Below are positions 25,928 to 35,485 of a DNA stretch of 64,000 bases, piece after piece. Within the stretch, counting starts at the first letter, position 1. Each line of letters starts with the position of its first letter. Origin of the DNA: Colwellia sp. Arc7-D (GTDB taxonomy: Bacteria > Pseudomonadota > Gammaproteobacteria > Enterobacterales > Alteromonadaceae). Made by a program: the position numbers and the translations under genes. The notes beneath the pieces were generated by a model. It did no database searches. It saw nothing but the letters and a program-made list of their open reading frames with translations, and was not told the origin of the DNA. Where the stretch lies: contig NZ_CP028924.1 of the NCBI RefSeq assembly GCF_003061515.1, forward strand, positions 1,240,001-1,304,000, in the 5' to 3' direction.

Positions 25928-25950
25928 ACCAAATATTTATTTAACTATAA

Positions 25951-27234
25951 TTAACTCTGTTTATTGATATCAGTTTTTTCTTCTTCATTTTCACTCATAA
26001 CTAATTTAATTTTTGAAAACAGAGCTTTATTTGGATATCCATCAGCAATAAGTTGATGTTTTAGTTGGAATGAGCGAATAGCGTCGCGACTTTTCGGCCC
26101 CCAAATCCCATCAGGTTTACCGGTTTCAAAACCTAATGTATTGAGTTGGCTTTGTAACGTTTTCATTTCTTCAAAGCTATATCTGTTATCTAACGCTTGT
26201 TGGCTTTGCAAAAACTTAAGCCCGTCAACACCAATTAACTTATTTGCTAATAAACCGACTGAAAGCGCGTAACTTTTCGACAAGTTCCACGTCATAATAA
26301 CGTTGAAATTAGGGTAGAGTAAAAAAGCGGGCCCTTGATGACCAGAAGGAAGATAAAGTTCTGCCTGAATATCGTAGCTCGATAGTGCTTGGTTGTTGGT
26401 TTTGGTAACACCTAATTGTTGAAAGTAACTCAGCGGGTAGTATTGATCAAAGCTGACTTTCTCAAAGGCAAAGTTTTCAGGTAATTTAACTTCTCTGCCC
26501 CAACGTTCTTGTGCCTGCCAACCTATCTTGTTTAAGTAATTAGCCGCGGTAGTTAGTGCGTCAGCCTCACTTTGCCAAATATCAACGTTGCCGTCATTGT
26601 CGCCATCAACGGCATATTTTAAAAAAGCGGTTGGCATAAACTGCATATGTCCCATAGCACCTGCCCAAGAACCTTGTAGTTGCTCAACCTTCACTTTTTC
26701 TGTTTCAATTAAAGTGAACAGGTTTAATAATTCTAGAGTGAAAAATTCACTACGGCGTTGATCACATGCCAGTGTTGCTAGCGAGTTAAGCACTGACATT
26801 TTACCTTTATGTTTACCAAAAACGGTTTCTAAACCCCAAAATGACACTAAATATTGGCGGGGGATTCCGTACTTACTTTCCAATCTATCAAATAGTACTT
26901 TGTTTTGTTGTAGTTTCTCTTTGCCAACTCGGACATGATAATTACTCACTCTGGCTTTGATGTATTGCTCAAAGGTTTGGGTAAATTCAGGTTGTTTTTT
27001 ATCTAAAGTAATAACGCGTTCAATAGGCGTAATATTATCAATAACGGTTTGAGTTATATAAGTGGAAAATCCTGTGTTTTTTGCACGTTCTGCTAAGTTG
27101 ATTTTGCACTGCTCAAAGTTTTCGTCAGCAATAGTTGCGTTTGCCAGCATTGGTAGAAGTGCACAGGTCGTTATAAGTTTTCGGTAATTGAAAAAAGTCA
27201 TAATTTGTTTAACCAGATAATTCGATGCGGTCAT
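25951..27234 (-). CDS. Lytic murein transglycosylase, MltB type, with peptidoglycan-binding domain
   Basis: 427 residues. An N-terminal hydrophobic segment (LITTCALLPMLANAT) is an export signal; AAGGAA lies 10 bases before this ATG. The catalytic domain has the active acid E136 in FWGLETVFGKHKG, AGAMGHMQFMPTAFL and DGDNDGNVDIW. A C-terminal peptidoglycan-binding_1 module (MKTLQSQLNTLGFETGKPDG, WGPKSRDAIRSFQLKHQL) follows. It cleaves glycan strands to 1,6-anhydromuramic products in the periplasm. A type-II lipobox is not evident, so it is soluble rather than MltB-like lipoprotein. Monocistronic. Confidence 0.9.
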   Translation of the reverse strand: MTASNYLVKQIMTFFNYRKLITTCALLPMLANATIADENFEQCKINLAERAKNTGFSTYITQTVIDNITPIERVITLDKKQPEFTQTFEQYIKARVSNYHVRVGKEKLQQNKVLFDRLESKYGIPRQYLVSFWGLETVFGKHKGKMSVLNSLATLACDQRRSEFFTLELLNLFTLIETEKVKVEQLQGSWAGAMGHMQFMPTAFLKYAVDGDNDGNVDIWQSEADALTTAANYLNKIGWQAQERWGREVKLPENFAFEKVSFDQYYPLSYFQQLGVTKTNNQALSSYDIQAELYLPSGHQGPAFLLYPNFNVIMTWNLSKSYALSVGLLANKLIGVDGLKFLQSQQALDNRYSFEEMKTLQSQLNTLGFETGKPDGIWGPKSRDAIRSFQLKHQLIADGYPNKALFSKIKLVMSENEEEKTDINKQS

Positions 27235-27486
27235 GAAAAAAGTATTCCTTAACTAATATTGAAACTGAATTTTAGAAATAATATGTAAGTACAATACCAT
27301 GGCTAAATATTACATTGATGACAATCTTTAATTATATATTTGATAAAAAATGTGTCTCAACATTATTCAACAATAGGTAGCGGTAATCGTTAGATAATAA
27401 CAACAAAAGTAAGTTACTGACTAGGCATTCGGTTTTTCAAACGGCTATAATAGCTGTTATAAAATACCCTAGGGCAAGCGTAGTGA

Positions 27487-28269
27487 ATGTTAAAAAGTAG
27501 TGGTCAATGGCAGCGCAATTATGAAGAACAAGGTTTCTTTGTGGTGAGGAGTTATTTCAGTGTTGGAGAAATAGCAGAACTTAGAGCCGTGGTGTTAAAA
27601 TTTCATCAATTATGGCAGCAAGACAATGCTACGTTTTATCAAGAAGAAGCGTTTAATTCTTCACTTATTACCGGCAGCGAATATTTAGCAAGCGACGATA
27701 GAATAGCCTTGTTCAATTTTATTAGCTCGAAAAAAGTGATGGATATTGTTGAGTCAGTGATCGCTAACAAACCTGCATTTATGAATACCCAATTATTTTT
27801 TAATCCTGTTAATCCTGCCCAAAAAGACTTCTGGCACCGTGACTGCCAGTATGATCATGATCTTGCAGGCCAGAAACTTGCCATTCAACAAACACAAGTA
27901 CTGCACTTACGAGTTCCACTTTTTGATGAGCTAGGTATGGAACTTGTGCCAGAAACGCATAAGCGTTGGGATAACGAAGAAGAGTTCAATGTTCGACAAG
28001 AAGAAAAGGGCAAGCTGAGTAGTGATGATTTATCAACCGGTAAAAAAATAAGCTTAGCTGCTGGCGATTTACTGGTATTTTCAGCTGATATGATCCATCG
28101 TGGTTTATATGGCTTAGACCGATTAGCGTTAGATATTTTAGTGTTTGATTCTGCTGGAGATTTTGTTGATTATGTGGACGATGATTGTTTGCCAGATAAT
28201 TCGATGCTAGATAAAATTGCTGATCCTAGGCTATTTATGAATACCCTAAATTTAAAATCGGCTACTTAG
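27487..28269 (+). CDS. Phytanoyl-CoA dioxygenase (PhyH) family oxygenase
   Basis: 260 residues. The 2-oxoglutarate-iron site is visible: H117-x-D119 in FWHRDCQYDHD and H204 in ADMIHRGL with the downstream Arg (LDRLALDILVF) that would hold 2-oxoglutarate. The N-terminal GFFVVRSYFSVGEIAELR is the family's lead-in. PhyH proteins hydroxylate small molecules or fatty acyl chains; the substrate is unknown. An AGGG sits in the upstream region, but the ribosome site is weak. It is convergent with the MYG1 gene and shares the terminator between them. Confidence 0.88.
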   Translation: MLKSSGQWQRNYEEQGFFVVRSYFSVGEIAELRAVVLKFHQLWQQDNATFYQEEAFNSSLITGSEYLASDDRIALFNFISSKKVMDIVESVIANKPAFMNTQLFFNPVNPAQKDFWHRDCQYDHDLAGQKLAIQQTQVLHLRVPLFDELGMELVPETHKRWDNEEEFNVRQEEKGKLSSDDLSTGKKISLAAGDLLVFSADMIHRGLYGLDRLALDILVFDSAGDFVDYVDDDCLPDNSMLDKIADPRLFMNTLNLKSAT

Positions 28270-28288
28270 TATATTGCTCACAAAGCAA

Positions 28289-28348
28289 GTTAAGCAAAGC
28301 TCAATTAAGTAAAACTCAGTTAAGTAAAGCTCAGTTAAGTAAAGCTAA
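28289..28348. repeat. Four tandem 15-bp repeats
   Basis: Units GTTAAGCAAAGCTCA, ATTAAGTAAAACTCA, GTTAAGTAAAGCTCA and GTTAAGTAAAGCTAA at 28289-28348, directly after the PhyH stop. Slippage-type array, no known function. Confidence 0.8.
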
Positions 28349-28396
28349 GCGAAGTTATAATCCCTGAACTGCACAATTTATCATTGGCTGATTTAT

Positions 28397-28437
28397 AAAA
28401 AAGGCATAAGTCACTTTATGACATTATGCCTTTTTTT
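28397..28437. terminator. Bidirectional terminator between PhyH and MYG1
   Basis: AAAAAAGGCATA pairs with TATGCCTTTTTT through an interrupted stem (GTCA/TGAC inside). The T-run is on the plus side and the A-run on the other, so it serves the convergent PhyH and MYG1-family genes. Confidence 0.85.
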
Positions 28438-28468
28438 ATCGTTTTATAGTTATATCATTAACTCAATA

Positions 28469-29350
28469 CTAGGGTGTTTCTAGCGCGATAGCTGCCATTT
28501 TCATGGTACTTTCAAATGATTCTGCACCGGCGATAAATAAGCCATTGTGACAGAACATCGCATCGTCGATACCGGTAACTTCTTGCAGCGCTTCGTTCGA
28601 CAAGCCAGCCCATGGAGCAGGTAATGATTTTCTATCTTCGAATGATCCTGGTTCAACCGGCACGGTTTGAATACGCCATGGGCCAGATCCTGATGGGTAA
28701 ACCATATATAAAGCTTGTTCAGACAGTTTATGTACTGTTGTTTTCCAAGGTGTGTATTTTTCTAACACAATCACACGTGGATCTTCAGCTTTCTCAATTG
28801 CTTCAGCAACGATTGATTTAGCACTGATACCACCGTCAGCAGAGGCGATAAAACGCGCTAATACTCGCGAGGCAAACTCTACGGCTTCATCGAAACAAGT
28901 ATCAAAGTGGCTCTCTTCTTGCCAAGTTGGATTAAACATTGAGATGGTCTGGCTAAGACTAATACCTTGAGCAACACCTTCAACATGTCCGCAGTCTATG
29001 GCGTCAATAGTTGACACTAAACCTGCATCAACTGAATGAGCAACTTCTTGATTACCTTTACATATTTGTAAACCATACTTTTGCCAAATTAAACCAAATG
29101 ATGAATAAGGAATACCATTTTCACGGGCACCTGCACCGCCACGTTGATGATGATCGAAACGACCAGCATCAGCGTCATATTCACCACCTACATCAATAAC
29201 AATATCTGCTTGAGCTATTACACTTAAGTCACGGGTACGAACTAGGTTAAAAGCAGGGAATACTTGCTTAAGTGCGGCAATACCGAAAACATCGTCAGCA
29301 TGAAAGTTACCGTTGTGAGTTACTATCGTTATATTATTCAATTGAGTCAT
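28469..29350 (-). CDS. MYG1 family (DHH-like) hydrolase
   Basis: 293 residues. Family landmarks are ITIVTHNGNFHADDVFG (His/Asp metal ligands), IVIDVGGEYD, the DHHQR motif, and the C-terminal VEPGSFEDRKSLPAPWAGL with FCHNGLFIAGAES. MYG1 proteins are DHH-superfamily phosphoesterases related to exonucleases acting on RNA; some act on mitochondrial RNA in eukaryotes. Ribosome site weak. It is stand-alone and shares a terminator with PhyH. Confidence 0.9.
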   Translation of the reverse strand: MTQLNNITIVTHNGNFHADDVFGIAALKQVFPAFNLVRTRDLSVIAQADIVIDVGGEYDADAGRFDHHQRGGAGARENGIPYSSFGLIWQKYGLQICKGNQEVAHSVDAGLVSTIDAIDCGHVEGVAQGISLSQTISMFNPTWQEESHFDTCFDEAVEFASRVLARFIASADGGISAKSIVAEAIEKAEDPRVIVLEKYTPWKTTVHKLSEQALYMVYPSGSGPWRIQTVPVEPGSFEDRKSLPAPWAGLSNEALQEVTGIDDAMFCHNGLFIAGAESFESTMKMAAIALETP

Positions 29351-29648
29351 TTATATAGGGTCATTTTTGAAAGGAATGAGTAGGTGATGTGAGTTAATTT
29401 AGGGTTTAAAAGCCAGCTTAATAAACGCTTTTTACCGTAAAAACTACAGTGGGATTCTATACGAATAGCGCGTATAAAAACAGCTGATTTTTAATCTGTA
29501 ACTGCCTAGCTAAAATTTGATTTTTATAATGGTGGCTTGGTTGATTATTATTCGAGATATTTACTTTCGATTTATTTGATAAATATGAAGGGAGGTCGCA
29601 CTTTAAAAATGCGACTGTATAAATTTTATCAATTCACAATTCACATTT

Positions 29649-30215
29649 TTATTTAATTTCTATTATTGGTAACCAACGATTGGCTGGCTCTAGGTCGTCA
29701 ATGTCATGCGAAGTAATAGGGGGTAATGTTGTATTTTGTGGCGGCGCTGCCAAAAGATTTAAGTCAACGGCCATAGCGGTGCCAATTAATTTATCTGAGC
29801 TGAGCTTAAAATTATAATAAATACCTTGATAAAAATTAGCGCCAAATTGAGATGCTTTTTTGTACATGAATAATAGGTCATGTGAAAGCCAATTAAAATC
29901 TGTTGTGGTGATATTTCTCGGGCTACTATATGGGTAAGCAAGATGGCACCATAATTCAGGCCCTTCTAAGCATTTCATTTCTTTCATCGACAAAAAATAA
30001 TCTTTAAATATTTGGTGTTCAATATCCATTTGATAATGAATTTTTTCTGCTTTATTTGAGAAAGTAACTGTACCGATAAAATATTTATCTCCCTTATTAT
30101 CAACTAAATGTATTTTTTTTGTGCCTTGGTAAAAGTTATCCGGTTGAATAAGATCGTGTTGTGTAACACAGGATAATGTAAGCAAGGCGAGAAAAAGTAT
30201 GATGTATTTATGCAT
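29649..30215 (-). CDS. Small lipoprotein of unknown function
   Basis: 188 residues. The signal peptide FLALLTLSC carries a lipobox ending at about Cys16, so it should be lipid-anchored. The mature part has no recognised family: a Tyr/Trp-rich middle (WCHLAYPYSS, FYQGIYYNFKL) and a Pro-rich tail (APPQNTTLPPITSHDIDDLEP). It lies between MYG1 and the endonuclease I gene, both on the same strand but with wide gaps. Confidence 0.65.
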   Translation of the reverse strand: MHKYIILFLALLTLSCVTQHDLIQPDNFYQGTKKIHLVDNKGDKYFIGTVTFSNKAEKIHYQMDIEHQIFKDYFLSMKEMKCLEGPELWCHLAYPYSSPRNITTTDFNWLSHDLLFMYKKASQFGANFYQGIYYNFKLSSDKLIGTAMAVDLNLLAAPPQNTTLPPITSHDIDDLEPANRWLPIIEIK

Positions 30216-30324
30216 TTTAAAAGGCCTTTAGCGATAGTGTTTAGTTACTTTAAAGGAATTATAAAATGTGTATATAACACTTAGGGAGGATTTTTATCTT
30301 TATTGAAGTACTAGTGTGCTGAAG

Positions 30325-30363
30325 TAAATAAAATGAAATGGTGCTTGTAACACCATCTCATTT
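30325..30363 (-). terminator. Terminator of the endonuclease I gene
   Basis: Stem AAATGAAATGGTG (30331-30343) / CACCATCTCATTT (30351-30363), one mismatch, loop of 7; on the minus strand it runs into TTATTT. It is 18 bases from the gene's stop. Confidence 0.75.
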
Positions 30364-30380
30364 GTAAAGGTATTATGAGT

Positions 30381-31994
30381 TTACGGCCAAATTTTCTCTA
30401 CATACTCAGGGTGGTCAATAAACGGATTACGGTTACCTTGATGTAAATAAGCGGCTTCGTTTCTATCAATTTCTTTTTGACTTACTGGGTCGTTAGCGTG
30501 CCAGCGTAATAGCATATTTAGCTGCCATGTTTCGAACACTTTATTACTACTGCCGTCTAATATAGCATCGCCGTAAGTGCTATTTGTTTGCCAATTTGAA
30601 ATTACATCTTGATAGCGAGTTGCCATGTAAAGTTGAGCGCGTGCTAAATCACCTTTAAATTCATCAATAGGTTCAAATACTGTGCCGTTATAACCTAATG
30701 CTGCAGTGGCTGAGCCGAGTTTACTATTGTTGGTAGAAGTGAACGTTGCACTAGCTACTTCACCATAAGGGAAGCCACTGCGCTTTGAGTTTACAAAACC
30801 ATCGGTAGCAAAAATATGATGAATATCTGAATTCATTGGCTCAATTTTTCCGCCAAACCAACTTTTAGGAAATGAATGTTCTCGATTGTAACAATCACCT
30901 TCACCGCTATAAGAACCACATTGATTAGTCACTTTTGTATAAGTATAACTATCGCTGCCAAAAGGTTTTTCTGAGTAAATATCTAAAATTGAACCATCGT
31001 TATCATAGTAGGTATCTAAGGCGTTATTAGCATAAAAGGTCCAAATCGCGCCATAACCTTGAGCCGTGTGGTTGTTAATTAGATTGTGTAAAGCGGTTTT
31101 TAAGCTGTAGCCAGTTTGTGTGGTAATGCTTTGATAATAAGTGCCTTCATTACCGCCTGAACCACCACCCGTAGTACCTAGGGTAAAGTTTTTACTTTCT
31201 GTTTGGGTAAACGTACCGCCTGAAACAAGGGATGTACCCGAAAGTGAAATATCATACGAGCCATTGCCATAAGTACAGCATATTCCATCGCCATAGCTGT
31301 CGTTTATGGTGAAGGTATAGTCGCCATCAGCTAAACAAAAATTTTCGCTGTAGCTAGTAGAGTTACTTAAGTTGCTACCACTAGCTTGCTCTACGTTGCT
31401 ACTGTTAGTGATTGACCAGCTAGTTTCATAGCCGTATTGATCGGTAGTTAAACTAAACGCGATATCATTACTTGAACAAGCTGAGCCACCTGTTCCTGCA
31501 CTAGTGGTGGGTTCAAAATCATCAATATATACGGTTTCAGCACCATCAAACCCAGTGGAGTCATAAAAGCGTAAGCCAATCGCTATTTCTTTTGTGGTAG
31601 TTGCTGCATATGTATAGCTAACTTGTTGCCATTGATTGACTAAATTTGGGTTCGAATAGCCTCGATAGCCGTCAGCGAAAAGTCTCGCTTTTACGCCGCC
31701 TTCGGTGTGATATACCCAAACTGAAAAATCATAACTTTGCCCTGCAGTAACCGCAATATTTTGTAAAAAGTCGGTCGAGCTTTGTGTCACGGTATTAACC
31801 GTTATGGCTGCGGAGCTGGTGCCCGTTTTAATTATATTGGTATTTTGGTTAACGCTGATGCCAGAGTCAACGGTAGTCCAATTGTCGGCGCTGGCATTTG
31901 ACCAGGCTTCAAAGTTGCCATTTAGTACATCTGCATTCGCTAGAAAGCTGAGGCTACTGAGTAAAGTTAGTAGTAATTTTTTATTATGTTTCAA
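30381..31994 (-). CDS. Secreted endonuclease I with N-terminal accessory modules
   Basis: 537 residues from a TTG with AAGGA 7 bases upstream. Signal peptide (LLLTLLSSLSFLANA), then a carbohydrate-binding-like beta-sandwich (NGNFEAWSNASADNW to about residue 165), a second Cys-rich domain with DSYGDGICCTYGNGSY (about 170-275), a Gly-rich linker, and from about residue 285 the endonuclease I fold: NCYNREHSFPKSWFG-like CYNREHSFPKSWF, MNSDIHHIFATDGFVN and RNEAAYLHQGNRNPFID. The enzyme would cut DNA (and RNA) outside the cell. The extra modules are a fusion not present in Vibrio Vvn or E. coli EndA and may target it to polymers or extracellular matrix. Confidence 0.85.
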   Translation of the reverse strand: MKHNKKLLLTLLSSLSFLANADVLNGNFEAWSNASADNWTTVDSGISVNQNTNIIKTGTSSAAITVNTVTQSSTDFLQNIAVTAGQSYDFSVWVYHTEGGVKARLFADGYRGYSNPNLVNQWQQVSYTYAATTTKEIAIGLRFYDSTGFDGAETVYIDDFEPTTSAGTGGSACSSNDIAFSLTTDQYGYETSWSITNSSNVEQASGSNLSNSTSYSENFCLADGDYTFTINDSYGDGICCTYGNGSYDISLSGTSLVSGGTFTQTESKNFTLGTTGGGSGGNEGTYYQSITTQTGYSLKTALHNLINNHTAQGYGAIWTFYANNALDTYYDNDGSILDIYSEKPFGSDSYTYTKVTNQCGSYSGEGDCYNREHSFPKSWFGGKIEPMNSDIHHIFATDGFVNSKRSGFPYGEVASATFTSTNNSKLGSATAALGYNGTVFEPIDEFKGDLARAQLYMATRYQDVISNWQTNSTYGDAILDGSSNKVFETWQLNMLLRWHANDPVSQKEIDRNEAAYLHQGNRNPFIDHPEYVEKIWP

Positions 31995-32252
31995 AGAATG
32001 TTCCTTCTTTTTAATAGCTGTTACAAACGATTAATTGAAATAACCGTCTATTTATAAAAATATTTAACCAATTAGTTAAGATTTATTTTTATTGTAAAGT
32101 TTACGTTTTGTTGGTTTTTATTTACAAAATGTTACAACTTTGCTCAGGCATAGTGCCTCAAAAGTTATGTTATTAAAAGTAAATGTTGGTGGAGGAAAAC
32201 GGTAATTGTGAGGCAGTTGACTAGATGGTTTGTTTTTATTGGAAAAAATAAT

Positions 32253-32284
32253 AAAAAACCCTGATAAAAATATCAGGGTTTTGT
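32253..32284 (-). terminator. Terminator after dnaK
   Basis: AAAACCCTGATA (32255-32266) / TATCAGGGTTTT (32271-32282), loop AAAA; on the minus strand it continues into TTTATTATT. It is 68 bases beyond the dnaK stop at 32350. Confidence 0.85.
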
Positions 32285-32349
32285 TATCAGCATTTATCAG
32301 TTAATGACAAGCCATTTCTGATTAACCATTTTCGATTAATCAATACTGG

Positions 32350-34245
32350 TTAGCCATTGCTAACATCTTCAAAGTCAGCATCAATAACATCATCGTTGCT
32401 GGCTCCGTCATTTGCAGCTTCGCCTTGATGTTGCGTTTGTTCTTGTGATTGCTGCGCTTGTGTCATGCTAGTGTAAGCCTCTTGTAATGCTTTTTGTCGC
32501 ATTTCAATAGCGTTTTTATCATCACCATTAACAGCCATTTTTAATTGTTCAATCAAGGTTTTAAGCTCGCCTTGTTGATCATCGCTCAAGCTAGTCATTG
32601 AAGTTTGCACGGTATGAATTAATTGATCTGCTTGGTTACGTTGTTCAACTAATTCACGCTTTTGCTTATCTTCAGTAGCATGCATTTCTGCATCGTTTAC
32701 CATACGATTAACTTCATCTTCCGTTAAACCACTTGATGCGGTAATTTTAATGCTTTGCTCTTTACCGGTTGCCTTGTCTTTTGCGGTAACATTTAAAATG
32801 CCATCGGCGTCAATATCAAAGGTAACTTCAACTTGTACTGAACCGCGTGGGCCAGGGCTAATATCCGTTAAGCTAAATTGTCCTAACGATTTATTATCGG
32901 TTGCCATTTCACGCTGACCTTGCAACACATGCACAGTTACCGCAGGTTGATTGTCTTCCGCCGTTGAAAACGTTTCAGAAGCCCGAGTAGGTATTGTAGT
33001 GTTTTTATCAATAAGCTTGGTCATTACACCGCCTAAGGTTTCAATACCCAATGATAATGGTGTTACATCAAGTAATAGCACATCACCAACGGTTCCTGAC
33101 AATACACCCGCTTGAATTGCTGCACCCATAGCAACAGCTTCATCAGGGTTTACATCTTTACGTGGTTCTTTTCCAAAAAAATCTTTAACCGCTGCTTGTA
33201 CTTTTGGCATACGTGATTGACCACCAACCAAAATAACTTCGCTAATATCGCTTTTGCTTAAACCGGCATCTTTTAATGCTTGTTCACAAGGGGCGATAGT
33301 GCTTTTTACCAAGTCATCAACTAATGACTCTAATTTAGCGCGGGTAACTTGCACTTTTAAATGCTTAGGACCACTTGCGTCAGCCGTTACGTAAGGTAAA
33401 TTTACGTCTGTTTGTAGTGCTGATGACAACTCGATTTTAGCTTTTTCAGCGGCTTCTTTAATGCGCTGTAGTGCTAAAGGATCTTGTTTGATATCAATAC
33501 CACTTTCTTTTTTGAATTCATCAGCCAAGTAATTTATTAGGCGTAAATCAAAATCTTCACCTCCTAAAAAGGTATCACCATTGGTGGCTAACACTTCAAA
33601 CTGTTTTTCACCGTCAATATTGGCTATTTCAATAATAGAGACATCAAATGTACCACCACCTAAGTCATAAACCGCTACTTTTTGGTCGACTTTACTGCTT
33701 TTATCAACGCCATACGCTAATGCAGCAGCCGTTGGTTCGTTAATAATACGCTTAACATTAAGCCCCGCAATTTTACCCGCGTCTTTGGTTGCTTGTCGCT
33801 GTGAATCATTAAAGTAAGCAGGTACGGTAATTACCGCGTCTGTTACTGTTTCACCTAAATAAGCTTCGGCATCTTTTTTCAATTTACGTAAAATTTGAGC
33901 TGATACTTCTTGAGGTGATAAGGCTTTACCATTCACTTCAACCCAAGCATCGCCATTTTTTGCTTTAATGATTTTATAAGGCGCAAGTTTAATATCTTTT
34001 TGCACTTCTTTATCATCAAATTTACGACCAATTAGACGTTTAATGGCAAATAAAGTGTTTGCTGAGTTTGTCACCGCTTGTCTTTTTGCCGGTTGACCCG
34101 CTAATGTTTCATTGTTGGCATAAGCAACAATCGATGGTGTAGTGCGGCTACCTTCTGAGTTTTCAATGATTTTTGCAACACCAGCTTCCATAACTGCTAC
34201 ACAAGAGTTTGTTGTACCTAAATCAATACCAATAGTCTTAGACAT
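32350..34245 (-). CDS. dnaK: DnaK (Hsp70) chaperone, probably an extra copy
   Basis: 631 residues from the ATG at 34245, with AGGTG 7 bases upstream (an in-frame GTG overlapping that site is rejected). Complete Hsp70: [62 protein letters not shown], the substrate domain [17 protein letters not shown] and the tail [17 protein letters not shown]-driven folding chaperone in the cytosol. The usual partners dnaJ and grpE are absent; the neighbours are a divergent Crp/Fnr regulator and a broken cbpA-like gene, so this is likely a paralogue under separate control rather than the core heat-shock locus. That is inference. Confidence 0.95.
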   Translation of the reverse strand: MSKTIGIDLGTTNSCVAVMEAGVAKIIENSEGSRTTPSIVAYANNETLAGQPAKRQAVTNSANTLFAIKRLIGRKFDDKEVQKDIKLAPYKIIKAKNGDAWVEVNGKALSPQEVSAQILRKLKKDAEAYLGETVTDAVITVPAYFNDSQRQATKDAGKIAGLNVKRIINEPTAAALAYGVDKSSKVDQKVAVYDLGGGTFDVSIIEIANIDGEKQFEVLATNGDTFLGGEDFDLRLINYLADEFKKESGIDIKQDPLALQRIKEAAEKAKIELSSALQTDVNLPYVTADASGPKHLKVQVTRAKLESLVDDLVKSTIAPCEQALKDAGLSKSDISEVILVGGQSRMPKVQAAVKDFFGKEPRKDVNPDEAVAMGAAIQAGVLSGTVGDVLLLDVTPLSLGIETLGGVMTKLIDKNTTIPTRASETFSTAEDNQPAVTVHVLQGQREMATDNKSLGQFSLTDISPGPRGSVQVEVTFDIDADGILNVTAKDKATGKEQSIKITASSGLTEDEVNRMVNDAEMHATEDKQKRELVEQRNQADQLIHTVQTSMTSLSDDQQGELKTLIEQLKMAVNGDDKNAIEMRQKALQEAYTSMTQAQQSQEQTQHQGEAANDGASNDDVIDADFEDVSNG

Positions 34246-34598
34246 AATAATCACCTATTTTTAAGAACTTCATAAAAAGGTCTGATGCTTTATGGCTATA
34301 TTCCAGTAAGCAATTTGACCGTAAAAACAAACTTGTATTAATGGTTTAAAGCAAGCTGTTTGGTTAGTGGGGCTATAATACGGAAGGTGGGAAAATGCTT
34401 CTGTCACAAATATGACAGTTGTGATGACTTTTTCTTTTACATAAAATGTAATGTTATTTTAAATATAAAAATCAATAAATTAATTGTTATTTTTTATAAA
34501 GTTTAATCAAGTGAAGGGCAAGATTGATTTTTGCTATATAGCCACAATACAGTAGAATAAAACCACATGCTTACGCTATAGTTCAAACCTTTGTACCT
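34246..34598. promoter_or_regulatory. Divergent dnaK / Crp control region with TGTCA-N6-TGACA site
   Basis: The 353-base gap carries CTGTCA-N6-TGACAG at 34401-34418, a palindrome shared in form with 36621-36636. It lies about 160 bases from the dnaK start and 180 from the Crp/Fnr gene. The flanking GTCACAA and TTGTGAT (34403-34425) add a second, overlapping symmetry. I infer a Crp/Fnr-family operator controlling both genes. Confidence 0.55.
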
Positions 34599-35366
34599 AT
34601 GAATAAAAATGTTACGCACTTACCGCAAAAAGCCAGCCCAACATTGGTTAAACAAGCGAATATTTTTGCCGACTTACCAGCAAAATTAATTGAAGACTTT
34701 CAACAAGAGTTTCAACTTAGTGAATGGAAAAAGGGCGATTATTTTAATTCAACCTTATTAACCCAACGATTTTTTGTGGTACTTGATGGCAGCATAGAAA
34801 TCAAACAAAGTAATCCTGAGACTGGCAGAGAAGCGACTGTAGATATGCTTTATGCTGGTGATTGTTTTGATTTAATGGTGCTATTAGATGATAAGCCTCA
34901 TGATGTGATTGTTTCGCCATTAACAGCAGTTAAACTGTTGTCGGTAAAACTTGCCACTATGCGAGATTGGCTATGGAGTTATCCAGAATTTAATCAACAG
35001 TTTATGCCTTACTTAGCGCAAAAGATGCGCGAAAAAGAACAGCAGGCTAGCAGTTTAGTTTTACACGATGTCACCACACGTTTGAGTCGTATTATTTTAG
35101 AGCACATTAACAAAATTAAATTTTATACCGGCACAAAAGCCCATGAACATCAGCATCATTTAGTGAATGGTTTAAGCGATGAAACCTTAGCGCGGATGAC
35201 TGGCTCTGTCAGGCAAGTGATTAACAAGCAATTACAGCATTGGAAAAAACAAGACATTATCGATAAAAAGCGTAATCAGCTGATTATTAAAGATTTAGAA
35301 GCCTTAGAAAAAGCTGCAAAATATACCGACTCTCTAACTAACGCACCTTTGCGTAAGCCGGAATAA
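34599..35366 (+). CDS. Crp/Fnr family transcriptional regulator
   Basis: 255 residues. The cyclic-nucleotide-binding fold spans about residues 20-140 (FFVVLDGSIEIKQSNPETGREATVDMLYAGDCFDLMVLLDD), a linking helix about 150-170, and an HTH near residues 195-230 (LSDETLARMTGSVRQVINKQLQHWKKQD). Cys ligands for an FNR-type cluster are absent. The family's RPSR nucleotide-binding motif is not evident, so the ligand is open. It is divergent from dnaK and convergent with the cbpA-like gene. The TGTCA-N6-TGACA palindromes in both flanking control regions make it the likely regulator of this chaperone island. Confidence 0.88.
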   Translation: MNKNVTHLPQKASPTLVKQANIFADLPAKLIEDFQQEFQLSEWKKGDYFNSTLLTQRFFVVLDGSIEIKQSNPETGREATVDMLYAGDCFDLMVLLDDKPHDVIVSPLTAVKLLSVKLATMRDWLWSYPEFNQQFMPYLAQKMREKEQQASSLVLHDVTTRLSRIILEHINKIKFYTGTKAHEHQHHLVNGLSDETLARMTGSVRQVINKQLQHWKKQDIIDKKRNQLIIKDLEALEKAAKYTDSLTNAPLRKPE

Positions 35367-35485
35367 ATACCGTCGAAATAAAATTAAGCAGAAATATAGA
35401 GGGGTAGAGGGATAGCATAAGCTGTGTATTGAAGATAAACAGCTTATGCGCAATAAAAGAAATAACACGAATTATAGTTAAAAAA

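Noticed and set aside
29595..29615. Hairpin GTCGCA/TGCGAC as terminator of the lipoprotein gene
   Set aside because: Six-base stem with no T-run on the minus strand.
34599..35366. Oxygen-sensing FNR
   Set aside because: No N-terminal Cys cluster is visible and the palindrome is not TTGAT-N4-ATCAA.
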